Assembly (NCBI GenBank): GCA_020466095.1
Contig: CM035806.1
Coordinates: 13,580,224 to 13,644,223 of the forward strand
Reading direction: 5' to 3'
Source: Chlorops oryzae
Taxonomy: Eukaryota; Arthropoda; Insecta; Diptera; Chloropidae
DNA length: 64,000 nt
In this document: positions 12,865 through 22,600 of the stretch, piece by piece
Layout of the letters: every line of letters starts with the position of its first letter
How positions within the stretch are numbered: the first letter of the stretch is position 1
Program-made: the position numbers and the translations under genes
Notes under the pieces: generated by a model
Seen by the model: the letters and a program-made list of their open reading frames with translations, nothing else
Told to the model about the DNA's origin: nothing
Database searches by the model: none

Positions 12865-12975
12865 ATAATGCAGCATGTGCTATTCCGTATGATTGGCAAA
12901 ATTGTAATGCGAGCGAATGTGGCGGAAGCTCTGGAAGTAATAATTTTTGCAGTTATTTTTGCACTCGTGATTGAT
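12865..12975 (+). CDS. Candidate internal exon of 37 codons
   Basis: A strong pyrimidine tract ending TTTGCATAG (AG at 12863-12864) and a consensus GTGAGT donor at 12976 bracket exactly 111 bases, open in phase 0. That frame reads MQHVLFRMIGKIVMRANVAE followed by a hydrophobic stretch ending FALVID, suggesting part of a membrane segment. A second frame also reads well, as a five-cysteine stretch with DWQNC, SECGG and SYFCTRD, ending at TGA 12972-12974; it could be the last exon of a small secreted protein. Both cannot be right. No partner exons were identified. Chance splice signals are common in such DNA. Confidence 0.25.
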
Positions 12976-13146
12976 GTGAGTATTTTTATCACATTAAAGT
13001 GGATTTTCTGATTTGAAGGCTTCGATTAAAAAAAAAAGCTTCATTTATACTTCACAATCTACTGAAATATTTACATACGTATTGTAAAATACATACTTTT
13101 TTTTGTTTTCAATATTATGAAATCGATATTATTTTGTTTTATTAAA

Positions 13147-13222
13147 GGGTTCCGATAGCTCAGTGGTTTAAAGTGTGGCCCGAAAGACGCGATGTTCGGG
13201 GTTCTATCCCTGCTAGCGGCGA
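13147..13222 (+). repeat. tRNA-like sequence (SINE head)
   Basis: CCGATAGCTCAGTGGTTTAA resembles a pol III A box with D arm, and GGGGTTCTATCCCTGC, about 50 bases on, a B box with T arm (T-loop TTCTATC). The acceptor stem does not pair well, so it is not a working tRNA gene. Confidence 0.5.
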
Positions 13223-13394
13223 GAATTTTTAGTAAAACCATCTAAGGAGACTTTGAGAGCAAAAGAATTTCATACTCGAAATATTAGCGATCCATTTGAC
13301 CTATTTCTCTTAACTTTTTTCTTCAGATTAAGTTGACATTGCACGACGAAAGTCGAGACCCTGGATAGAGATTTATTTTTCTCATCTTAATTTC

Positions 13395-13395
<1 letters not shown>

Positions 13396-13434
<39 letters not shown>
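13396..13434 (+). repeat. Poly(A) run
   Basis: 39 consecutive A, directly before the fold-back arms at 13436. Confidence 0.95.
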
Positions 13435-13435
<1 letters not shown>

Positions 13436-13436
<1 letters not shown>

Positions 13437-14213
13437 ATGGTAAAAATTTGACCCATTGAGTGAAAAATAATCGGTCAAAGTGAAAAATTCTGAAAAAAAA
13501 ACTTTCAATTTTTTACTTTGGAAGCCATTTTGGTATGAAAAGTGTCCAATCAACACCCAAATTTTTTATTTTATTCAAATTTCTGGATCGATTTCCTTTA
13601 ATTTGGTGTCCCATATGTATAATAAATTTTTTGAAAATGAGGTGAGAATTTTAAATACCCACTTAATTAAGGTAGTTGTACTGTGTGAAATCTAATAAGT
13701 TCGACTTCATTGATAGCAGTCGGATATATGTTCATTTAGATATTTAATTTTCTCATCCAAATTTCAAAAAAATTTATAAGACATAAGTGGTACCAAATTA
13801 AAGGAAATCGATCCAGCAATTTGAATAAAATAAAAAATGTGGGTGCTAATTGGACACTTTTCATACCAAAATGGCTTCCAAAGTAAAAAAAAAAAAATTG
13901 GAAGTTTTTTCAGAATTTTTTACTTTGACCGTTTATATTTTCCTCAATGGGTCAAATTTTTACCATCAATCTAATTTTGCCTAAAAGCACATAAAATTGG
14001 CTTACAAACTGCATTTTAGTTTTTTTTTTCTACGATGAACCATTATCGTGTGGGGAGTTTTTTTTTTTCTCGACTAACTGTCTAAAAACTTTAAGGCCCT
14101 TTAACTCTTCAGGGGTGCATTTGCGAGCTCCCCCTCTCCAATACGATTTTTTATTAGTTCTGAGCTCTTCTACAAGCTCCCGACCAGTTGACCTTCACAA
14201 ACGGAACACCCTG
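13436..14213. mobile_element. Fold-back element ending CACCCTG, copy 1
   Basis: Arms 13436-13658 and 13739-13966 are inverted copies: GGTAAAAATTTGACCCATTG at the left against its complement at 13947-13965, and TGGATCGATTTCCTTTAATT against AATTAAAGGAAATCGATCCA. The sequence then runs through CTCTTCAGGGGTGCATTT and CTCCCGACCAGTTGACCTTC to GGAACACCCTG, followed by TA. The whole is matched by 28436-28906. No left CAGGGTG terminus was found, so the copy may be truncated. Confidence 0.7.
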
Positions 14214-14317
14214 TATTTCTTTTTTTTTTTTTTGCCAAAACTGTAGTATGGACGTATTTAAACTTGACTTTAACAACTATACGTATTCTTTTAGAAAAAA
14301 TTTCACTAAGGTTAGGT

Positions 14318-14520
14318 TAGGTAAAAGTGACTGCCACCATTAAGGGTGACTCACTTAGGCCTCATAGGGGACCGTGTTGTGATATCACGAATAATGGGAA
14401 AACAAAGAAACCAGAAACAGAAAAAAAAACGACACAATCATCCACGACCTTAGCTGGGCGTTGAACCCAGAGCCTCTCGCTTCACAAAATTGTGGCTGTT
14501 CGTAGTTAAATTAACTTCGT
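14318..14520 (-). mobile_element. tRNA-derived SINE, copy 1
   Basis: Read on the minus strand: a T-arm-like GCTCTGGGTTCAACGCCCAG, then GTCGTGGATGATTGTGTCG, CACGAATAATG reversed, a body with GGTGGCAGTCAC, and a CTAACCTAACCTTA tail. Copies at 29425 (plus) and 47400 (minus) share these parts. The 5' tRNA half is only weakly preserved. Confidence 0.6.
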
Positions 14521-14534
14521 GTTTCTTATTTATA

Positions 14535-14535
<1 letters not shown>

Positions 14536-14570
<35 letters not shown>
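14536..14570 (+). repeat. Poly(A) run
   Basis: 35 consecutive A just right of the SINE. Confidence 0.95.
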
Positions 14571-14575
<5 letters not shown>

Positions 14576-15371
14576 CAATCCAAGCAATCTCTTTCTTACG
14601 TTCTCCTTAATGATTTTCGAATGGCCCTTTCGTGAAAGTTGTATACAGTTAGGCTCATAGTCTTCAACCCAGTTTAGACTTTGTTGAAGGTTTCAACTTT
14701 CAAATGATAGTCTTCAGAAGAGTTTAAACAAGGTTTAATAATTTTATATTAGAAAATTTTATAAAAATTCAAATGTAGCACAAGGATTTCATTCGAGTTA
14801 AACCAACTGGCATGAAGACTAAAAGAATATATTTGAAAATTTCAACTTTCGAAGTTGTTGTTCAACCGAGTGTGAAGACTACGACGCCAAATATCTTTTA
14901 AAATTCGAATAAATTCTTTTCATTAAAAATAAACACTAAATTGAAAGGCGTAAAACAATTTCATAGCTATCTATTGAAAATAAGAATCAAAGAATGAAAG
15001 GAAAATTCATAAATCGCGAACATTCTTTGCTGCTATCTCAATGGGGGGAAAAAGCCATAAAATGCAGTTGTTAGTTTCCTAACTAGTTTTCAACTCGATT
15101 TTCTATTCTATTTATTTATTTATTTATTTCTTTTTTTCTCTTTATTTATTTATTTTCTATTTTCTTGTCTTATTCTTTAAAGACTAACGTGACTAACGAT
15201 TTTCAAAGCGAGGGCATAGGGGGCAAAATAATATTAAAAAAAAAAAAGCTAAACTTGTACGCGAAATTCCAATTCAGCTTACAACAAGACAACTTGCATT
15301 ACCATTTATGTACAAACATATGTTTCTTCTAGTTAGATATACGTACATATGTATGTATATGTAAGTATATC
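14571..15371. other. No gene seen
   Basis: A/T-rich. The words TTCAACTTTC and AGTCTTCA recur around 14650-14880, possibly an old repeat. A TTTATTTATTTATTT tract lies at 15110-15150. Confidence 0.5.
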
Positions 15372-15373
15372 TA

Positions 15374-15763
15374 CCCTGCAGGAAGCCTGTCGCCATATGG
15401 CCTCATGTCTATATTGATGTCAATATAGACAAGAGAACTAGTTCCAACGTCAACAGTTATTATAGGCGGTGTCATTATAGAAACTGTACTATCAAGAGGT
15501 ATAGTTCATCTTTATTGACCATGTCAACAACATGTCTCCTTATAAAGCGAAAGAGCACTCATATTGTCTATATAATAGTACCGACGTCAATAGGTCGTCA
15601 ATAGTTGGTCAATAGTTTTTCGGTCTACTGTTAACATTCAATGACAACTCAATGTTAAATGTCAATAATGCAAAGCATTGCGACGGGTTTAACTGGTCAG
15701 TAGTACTGTTGACGCAGTCAGTAGAGAAAGAGTATAGATTCACTATTGACATTTCCTGCAGGG
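15374..15763. mobile_element. 390-bp TIR element flanked by TA
   Basis: Begins CCCTGCAGGAA and ends TTCCTGCAGGG, an exact 11-bp inverted repeat (13 with the flanking TA at each side). Internal words include an ATATTGATGTCAATATAGAC palindrome and many GTCAATAG/CTATTGAC repeats. It has no coding capacity; the minus-strand frame over its right end is an artefact. Confidence 0.75.
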
Positions 15764-15765
15764 TA

Positions 15766-16831
15766 TGTAGTTCTGAACGACGAAGGCAGTAGGTGTCAGT
15801 GCACATTAACGCTCGCGCTCGTCATGAGCAATTAAAAGTTATGCTGTGCATTTTAAAGCTCCCACCTTTAGAAGGATGGTGGTGTCTTTCGTGTTGCCCC
15901 CACGCCAATTTGTTGCATTATCACAGTTGGGTTCACTTAAATAGCATCATTTATGAAAATAGAAAAATGTGCGAAAATTGGAATATTTCTGCTTAATTTT
16001 TAGTGCTGGTATACAATTTGATGGAACGTACTACATACGTGCCACTTCTATTCAATTGAACATGCGTGTAATGAGAAGGGAAATGTTTGTTAGTTGAATT
16101 CGTCGTGGTAAAAGAGTTTGAGTTTGAGTTTGAGTTTGGAAAAGAAATGGCAGCTGGTGGATGCGTACTGTAAGCTTTGGATTTCTTACGGATAGATGAT
16201 CCTGCAAGTCTGTGCTCTGAATGAATTCTTCTCTCATGAATGAAAAGCTCTGTTGGCAGTCAAACCGCGTAATTAATGGAATTAATTCCAATTTATTCTT
16301 GTTGCGAATTAATCGCAGAAAACTTTGCGGCTTATTGTTTCATTTATTATTCGGTTAAGCGAAATTAAATTGAGGAAATTGAAGTTTTTTTTTTTTGGAC
16401 TTTTGTTTGTTGTCTGCTGATATGTTGAAATTTTTTGTTGTTTATATGATGAGGATTTTACTTCTAACTTTAAAATAGATATCAAAATCGAAATCGAATC
16501 TTTGAAAATATAAAGAATAAGAATAAACGGGGCGCCTGCATGGAGGGTAAATGATATGTATTCAAATGAAAAACATATGACGCTTCTGGAGTTGAAAATA
16601 TGGTTTTCATCATTTCACTTACAAATTGTTATGAATTCGCAGTGGGACAAAACGGTTTTGCGGTTTTACAAACAACATTTTTTTCCTCCAGTCAATTGTG
16701 AGAAATCACCGGAAAATTAAGTATATGATGTAATATTATTCATTCCGTGTTGACACTTGTTTAGACCGATTTACAGCATCTTAATATCTTCGTGTCACTC
16801 TCGAACCCTCTATCTCTCTTTGACTAACACA

Positions 16832-16836
<5 letters not shown>
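15766..16836. other. No gene seen
   Basis: A GTTTGA repeat at 16117-16139. The rest is unremarkable A/T-rich sequence with scattered short frames. Confidence 0.5.

Positions 16837-16869
<33 letters not shown>
16837..16869. repeat. (CT)n microsatellite
   Basis: About 16 CT units. Confidence 0.9.
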
Positions 16870-16873
<4 letters not shown>

Positions 16874-17164
16874 AGCAATTACATTGAAATGTTATGAAAT
16901 CTGAAGTGATTAAAGGTTTTTTGCTTTTGTTTTGACATGATCGATCGCGGTCATTCACAAATTAGTACTTTGCATTTAAAAATTTGGCTTTTGAATGATG
17001 AGAATAGGAATTCAGACAATCACTTTTCGGGTAAAGTTATCGAACTAAATGAAACACAAGATAATTTGTAGTACAAAAATTAAAGGAAACACCGTACGGC
17101 CTGTGAAAATTCCACCAAAATTCCAATTCTCAGATGAAAAACTCTTTAGGAAGGACACTTTTTA

Positions 17165-17480
17165 AAATTTTTCTCTTTCTTTCTCTCTCTCTCTCTCTTT
17201 CTCTCTTTTTCTTTGTCTCTCTCTATTCCTCTTTGTTCTCTCTCTCTCTTTTTTCTCTCTCTTTTTTCTCTCTCTTTGTTCTCTCTCTCTCTTTTCTTCT
17301 CCTCTTTTCTCTCTTCTCTTTTCTCTCTCTTTCTCTTTTTCTCTCTCTTCTTTCTCTCCCTCTCTTCTTTCTCTCCCTTTTTCTCCTCTCTCTTCTCTCT
17401 CTCTCTCTCTCTTTCCCTATCTGAGTCTTTGTGTCTCTCTCTGCCTCTCTCTCTGCTCTCTCTCTGCCTCTCTCTCTCTG

Positions 17481-17530
<50 letters not shown>

Positions 17531-17790
17531 CTCTATCTATCTCTCTCTCTCTCTATGTTTCTCTATCTCTCTCTCTCTCTCTCTATCTTCTTCTCTCTTT
17601 ACCTCTTCCTCTCTGTCTCTCTATGTATCTCTTTCTGTCTCTCTCTCTTCTCTCTCTCTGTCTCTCTATGTATCTCTTTCTGTCTCTCTCTCTGTTTCTC
17701 TATACCTATCTCACTCTTTCTATACCTTCACTCTTTCTATACCTATCTCACTCTTTCTCTACCTATCCCACTCTTCCCTGCGCTCTTCGA
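17165..17790. repeat. Long CT-rich polypyrimidine tract
   Basis: About 600 bases almost purely of C and T on the plus strand, mostly CTCTCT with TTT, TATCT and TGTCT variants. Frames reading Ser-Leu repeats across it are artefacts. The minus strand presents dense GAGAG words. Confidence 0.95.
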
Positions 17791-19619
17791 TATCTCTCTC
17801 AGACGGACACATCCCGTACTCCTTTTGTTATTTAAAAGATCCCAATTAAAATTGAATGGAATTGATTGATAGATGGGACATCCGAAATGTCCTTTTTCTA
17901 GATTTTTTACAACTAATGTTCTCTAACGTTTAACGTTGGTCTCAAATTCTATGCAATAGGGGTTCGATTAAGTCATCATCAAGAGCTATCGACAATTCTC
18001 AAACTATTTGATCTCTTTTGATTAATTCTCGGCGATGGAATTGCGCTACTGTTCGAACGGCAATGCCTCGAAAGTAGCTCAAGCGTAACGCTACACCTGC
18101 AAAAACACAGAAATCATTTCGTATCTGGAAAATTTAAGTGCACTTTTCCGTTTCCATCCGAAAGCTCAAACGAGTAAATCTAAATAACGTATGTATAAAT
18201 AAATACAAAATATAGGTACCTAAAGAAATTAGGTTTTTTAATGCGATGTAATTAAGGTTGCCTTTGTGTAATTTTCCCCTCTCCCTCTCTCTCACTTTTT
18301 CTCTTTTAGTCCAGTGTGTTTTAAATTGAGAGGGAGTTGTCATGAATGATTTTTATTTAACCTTGAATTGTCAAAGTCATTATGAAATTTGTAAAGGAAA
18401 CTTAATTTACTTTAATGACTGTTCTTAAAAATGAAAGTAAAAATCCGATTCGATTTTTGTGTTGTTGTTGATTCTCGTTTGTGTTGCTTTTTTATTTATT
18501 TTATTTTATTTTTCTTTTCGAATTGAAATTAAAATTTTTTTTGCATCACTTTTGAATGCGTTTCGAAGAAATTCTGCTTTAGTTCGATTCGCGTGCTTTA
18601 TCTCTTTTTGTTTTTTTATATCCGCCGTCTTCTCTGTCTGTCATTTTGGAAGCTTTCAATTAAAAACAACAAAAGAAGCACGTCAGCGATAAAAACAGCA
18701 TCCACATAAATTCAAAATGAGAACTCCGTTTAATTGAAAAATGGATTTAATAAATTTGTATTTATTTCTTTTCTATTTTGTTTTTTATATTATTTATTTA
18801 TTTCTTTTTTTATATCAATCATCAAACTGAGGAAAATTCTGAATTCAAAAAGGAAAGCATTCATAACATCGTATACTTTAAACATTCCATGGTGGCAGCT
18901 CTATTACTTGTCAAAGTATTTTGTTGGAATTTCGTTTATTCAAGAATGGAAAATAAATGTTTATTCTCAATAAATTAAATTGATTCGAAGGCACAAGAAT
19001 ATTAAAACGTTTCGCCCATTAAATTTTTTCTACCTGCCAACAACTTTTTTAATAGGATGCAAAACGAATTTTGAACGAAAAACAATTTCTTTAGGTAATT
19101 TATTATTTTTTCCTGAAAGGTGACGACGACGCAATAACTGCAGCAGCAAGAAACTTGCAATGTGTGCACAACGTCGGCGATATTTTGCAATTGAGATTTT
19201 TTCTTTCTTTCTTTATTTCTCGTACCAACGTAGATCAAAGATTTCAAGAATAAGAAAAATTGAATAATATTTTATCGCATTCCTTTTGTTGTGATCGATC
19301 TCTCTCTCTTCTTCTCTCTCTCTCTGAACAGATAAAATGATTCTAACGGGAAATTTATCGAGACAAATTAATATAAGGGTTGGCGCAATAAATTTTACAT
19401 TAAATCAGGTACTGTTGCAAGAGGAACGCAGGTGGCAATAGGAAGATCCAAGGGGAAGGAATGGATTCATTTAAAAAATCAAAATTAAAAACACACAAAA
19501 AAAAAAATTAAAAAAAAATAAAAATCCAAATAAAAACAAAATTAAAAAATAATAAATAAAACGAAAGGTTTTAAAAATCCAAACCTAATTAGTAGGGTTC
19601 CTCATATTATGAAAACTCA
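17791..19619. other. No gene seen
   Basis: Short T-rich and A-rich runs. Frames at 18459-18973 are Phe/Leu/Ile-biased and unconvincing. Confidence 0.5.
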
Positions 19620-20760
19620 ATCTTATATCTTGGCAATGGGCCCATCAAATTTATCAGCATTAACCGTTATTTTCTCATTTAATTTTTTTATTTTTTACAT
19701 TTCTTTTATTTTATTTTTAAATTTTTTTTATATTTTTAAATATTTTTTTATTTTTTAAATATTTTTTTATAAGGTATATTTTTTTTTAGATATTTTTTTT
19801 AGGTCTTTTTATAAAGACATTTTTTTATGTTTTATTATTTTTATTTTCCATATATTTTTATTTAACTTCATTTGTTTAACCATTTATATATATATTTTTT
19901 AATTTTAAAAAGTTTTTGCAATTTATTTTTTTTAAATTTATTTTCATTTTTATTATTTTTTATTTTTTTGTTCTATTTAGTTTTTGAATTTTTTTTATTT
20001 ATTTTAATTTTTTTTATTCATTTTATTTTTTTTATTTTTTATTTATTTTAATTTTTTTTATTTATTTTTAATTTTTTTTATTTATTTTAATTTTTTAATT
20101 TATTTATTTTAATTTTTATTTATTTATTTTAATTTTTTAAATTTATTTTTTTATTTATTTTTTTTATTTATTTTAATTTTTTCATTAATTTAATTTTTTT
20201 ATTTTTTTTAATTTTTTTATTTTTTTAATTTTATTTTATTTATTTTAATTTTTATTTATTTCTATTTATTTTTTTTAATTTTTTTTATTTTATTTTTTTA
20301 ATTTATTTTTTTATTTTACTTAATTTTTTTTATTTATTTAAATTTTTAAATTAATTTTTTTATTTTATTTTAATTTTTTTATTTTATTTTAATTTTTTTT
20401 TATTTTTTTATTCATTATTATTTAATTTTTTTAATTTATTTTAATTTTTATTTATTTATTTTAATTTTTTATATTTATTTTTTATTTATTTTATTTATTT
20501 TTTAATTTTTTTTATTTTTTTAATTTTTTTATTATTTTAATTTTTTATATTTTTTTATTTATTTTATTTATTTTAATTTATTTATTTTTTAATTTTTTAA
20601 ATTTATTTTTTTTATTATTTTTAATTTATTTATTTTAATTTTTTTTATTTACTTAAATTTTTTTTAATTTATTTAAATTTTTTTAATTTTTTTTATTTAT
20701 TTTAATTTTTTTATTTATTTTAATTTTTTTATTTACTTAAATTTTTATATTAAATTTTCA
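19620..20760. repeat. Nearly pure A/T, T-rich degenerate tract
   Basis: Over 1.1 kb built from TTTATTTATTTTAATTTTTT-like words, with almost no G or C from about 19960 to 20750. Such tracts behave as matrix-attachment or nucleosome-excluding DNA in other systems; that role is inference here. Confidence 0.85.
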
Positions 20761-22107
20761 AATACATTTTAATTGCGGTACCGAATTTATCAATCAATGC
20801 TTGAAAATTATTTGAGCTTAACCACATGAGGCATCTGCGATTGGCTGACATGGCCATATTTCGTCACTTCGTGACTGTGACTCATCAGCGCTTTTGGAAA
20901 GCCTAAATTGTTTTAACTATTGAAACATTAATTGTAAGCAAATTTAGAAGCTTCTGAGATTTTTTTTAAATGATATATTTAAGTATTTTTTTATATTTAT
21001 TTATGTTTTTTATTAACTTATATCTATTTTTTTTTATTTATTTATTTATTTAATTAATTAAGTAATTTTTTTTACTTTAAAATTATTTTTTAATTATTAA
21101 CCTAACCTAACCACTATATATATTCTATCCAAATAGCGTTGTGCGATATATTCAATGGATATTATATACTTATATGTCCTTTGACCGATTATATTCAACT
21201 ATTCCCCGCTAGGATTTCCTCCTTTAAACAAGCTTTTTCATCTGGCTAGCGGCCAGATTACAAAATAGCGATAGAGCATTGAAGAATTGAAAATAGAAAA
21301 TAAATCTGAAATCTGACAAGTAAGAAGAAAGTTCAAATATTTTCCAAAGGCAAGCTCGAATTTTGAGAGCAACAGCAAACTGAACTAAAAATGCACTTGA
21401 AAAAAAAAACTTTACGGCCTTATGGTCAACAAATGGCACTTTGAGTGCAACTCGAGCTATTTAGTTCCGAACTGACGGTACACGCTCCGTTTCGCTCCGT
21501 TAAAGCAAAGTTAGTGGCTGTGGTAGGTGTTTTTATGTGATCGTTTAACTAATGAGGAAAAACAATTACGATAACAAGTCATGAAGGAACAAGTTGCATG
21601 TAACTTGTTGCTTGTCGAGTGTCGAGTGTCGATTGACGATTGTCGCTTTGTCGGTGCTTAATTGAATGAAGTTCGAATTTGCATAAAATTTTGAGTATTT
21701 CTGTTTAGAAAATCGCCGTCTTGGGGCAGTAATTTTGCGCTCATTGCAAAAATTTATGTGAATTAAATCGACAAAAAGTCGAGGCTTTTTTCCTTTTTTG
21801 TAAAAGTATTTTTTGTTGTTTTTTTTTTTTTTTTGTTTTACTATAGGAGGATTTTATTTAATTTTTTCTTTTTATGTATACACATACATATGGCTATGTA
21901 TTGTGCGCATGGAGGCTATTGACATGGTTTTGTAATAGTGGAAACCTTGATATCATTATAGGTTCGAATGTGACCGCGAATACGCTTTAGCTTTAGAAGC
22001 TTCCTTGGCGGTAACAATGAGGTAATGAAAAAATAAAATAAAATAAAATAAAATGAAATGAAATTTGAAAATTGAAAATTAAAAATAGACCTTGAAATTT
22101 ATCACAA
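20761..22107. other. No gene seen; intron of the large gene
   Basis: Follows the donor at 22113 on the minus strand. Contains TTAACCTAACCTAACC at 21098-21115, similar to the SINE tail, and an AAATA-repeat at 22035-22063. No receiving exon was recognised. Confidence 0.5.
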
Positions 22108-22114
22108 ACTTACG
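22108..22114 (-). other. Splice donor of the large exon
   Basis: On the minus strand the coding sequence reads GAAAAAGC followed by GTAAGTTTG. GTAAGT is the consensus 5' splice site, and it falls three bases before the frame would otherwise end. This is the main evidence that the gene continues to the left. No clear receiving exon on the minus strand was found before position 1. Confidence 0.7.
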
Positions 22115-22600
22115 CTTTTTCATTGAGAAATTCACCGCGAGTGAATTCCGAAAGGCGGCGGGATTTCCCCTTCTTCGAAACGCCATTATTGTTATCGTTA
22201 TTGTTATTGTTATTGGTATTACTACGCGAACTATGACTCTTATCGGGGCTATCAGTCGTGACGTTGCATGTGACGCATGAACTAGTGGCGGCGGCAATGC
22301 CATGGCAAGAAGCGCTTAGAATATTTGGTGGTGATAAAGGGCAAGTGTTCGATGGCGTAATCGATGTCGATATCGATGGCTGATGGAATGTAAAAATCTC
22401 GGTACCTAGTGCATTTTTATAGCAAGTGCAGTATTGCGTCAAGGAGTTTCTTTTCGGATCTTCATGCTTTGTTTCGCCCCAACTATCGAGTGAGAATTTC
22501 TTCATGAGAATTTTTCTGCGAATGCAAATGGCAAGTTGGCTTGATGGGCTGCTGCTGTTGCTGCTGTTGTTGTTGAATTGATTTATTCTTTGGCTGTCTG
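22114..22600 (-). CDS. Segment E of the large gene: end of the exon
   Basis: Downstream of the CAG/CAA (poly-Gln) tract the coding signal moves into another frame. The convincing part runs from about KKFSLDSWGETKHEDPKRN (near 22505) through NSLTQYCTCYKNALG and Ser/Thr-rich linkers to an Asn run, then KKGKSRRLSEF and RGEFLNEK. RRLS is again a basophilic kinase consensus. The frame would read a stop at 22110, but a perfect GTAAGT donor begins at 22113, so the exon should end at 22114 and splice onward. The change from segment D lies between the Gln tract (about 22570) and the segment D stop at 22483. Confidence 0.7.

Noticed and set aside
16052..16291. Minus-strand frame with GTAAGA donor near 16190 as a downstream exon of the large gene
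   Set aside because: The acceptor-to-donor distance gives only about 12 bases and the peptide shows no similarity in style to the gene.
17134..17869. Long Ser-Leu frames in several phases
   Set aside because: They are translations of a CT-rich tract; every frame of CTCTCT is open.
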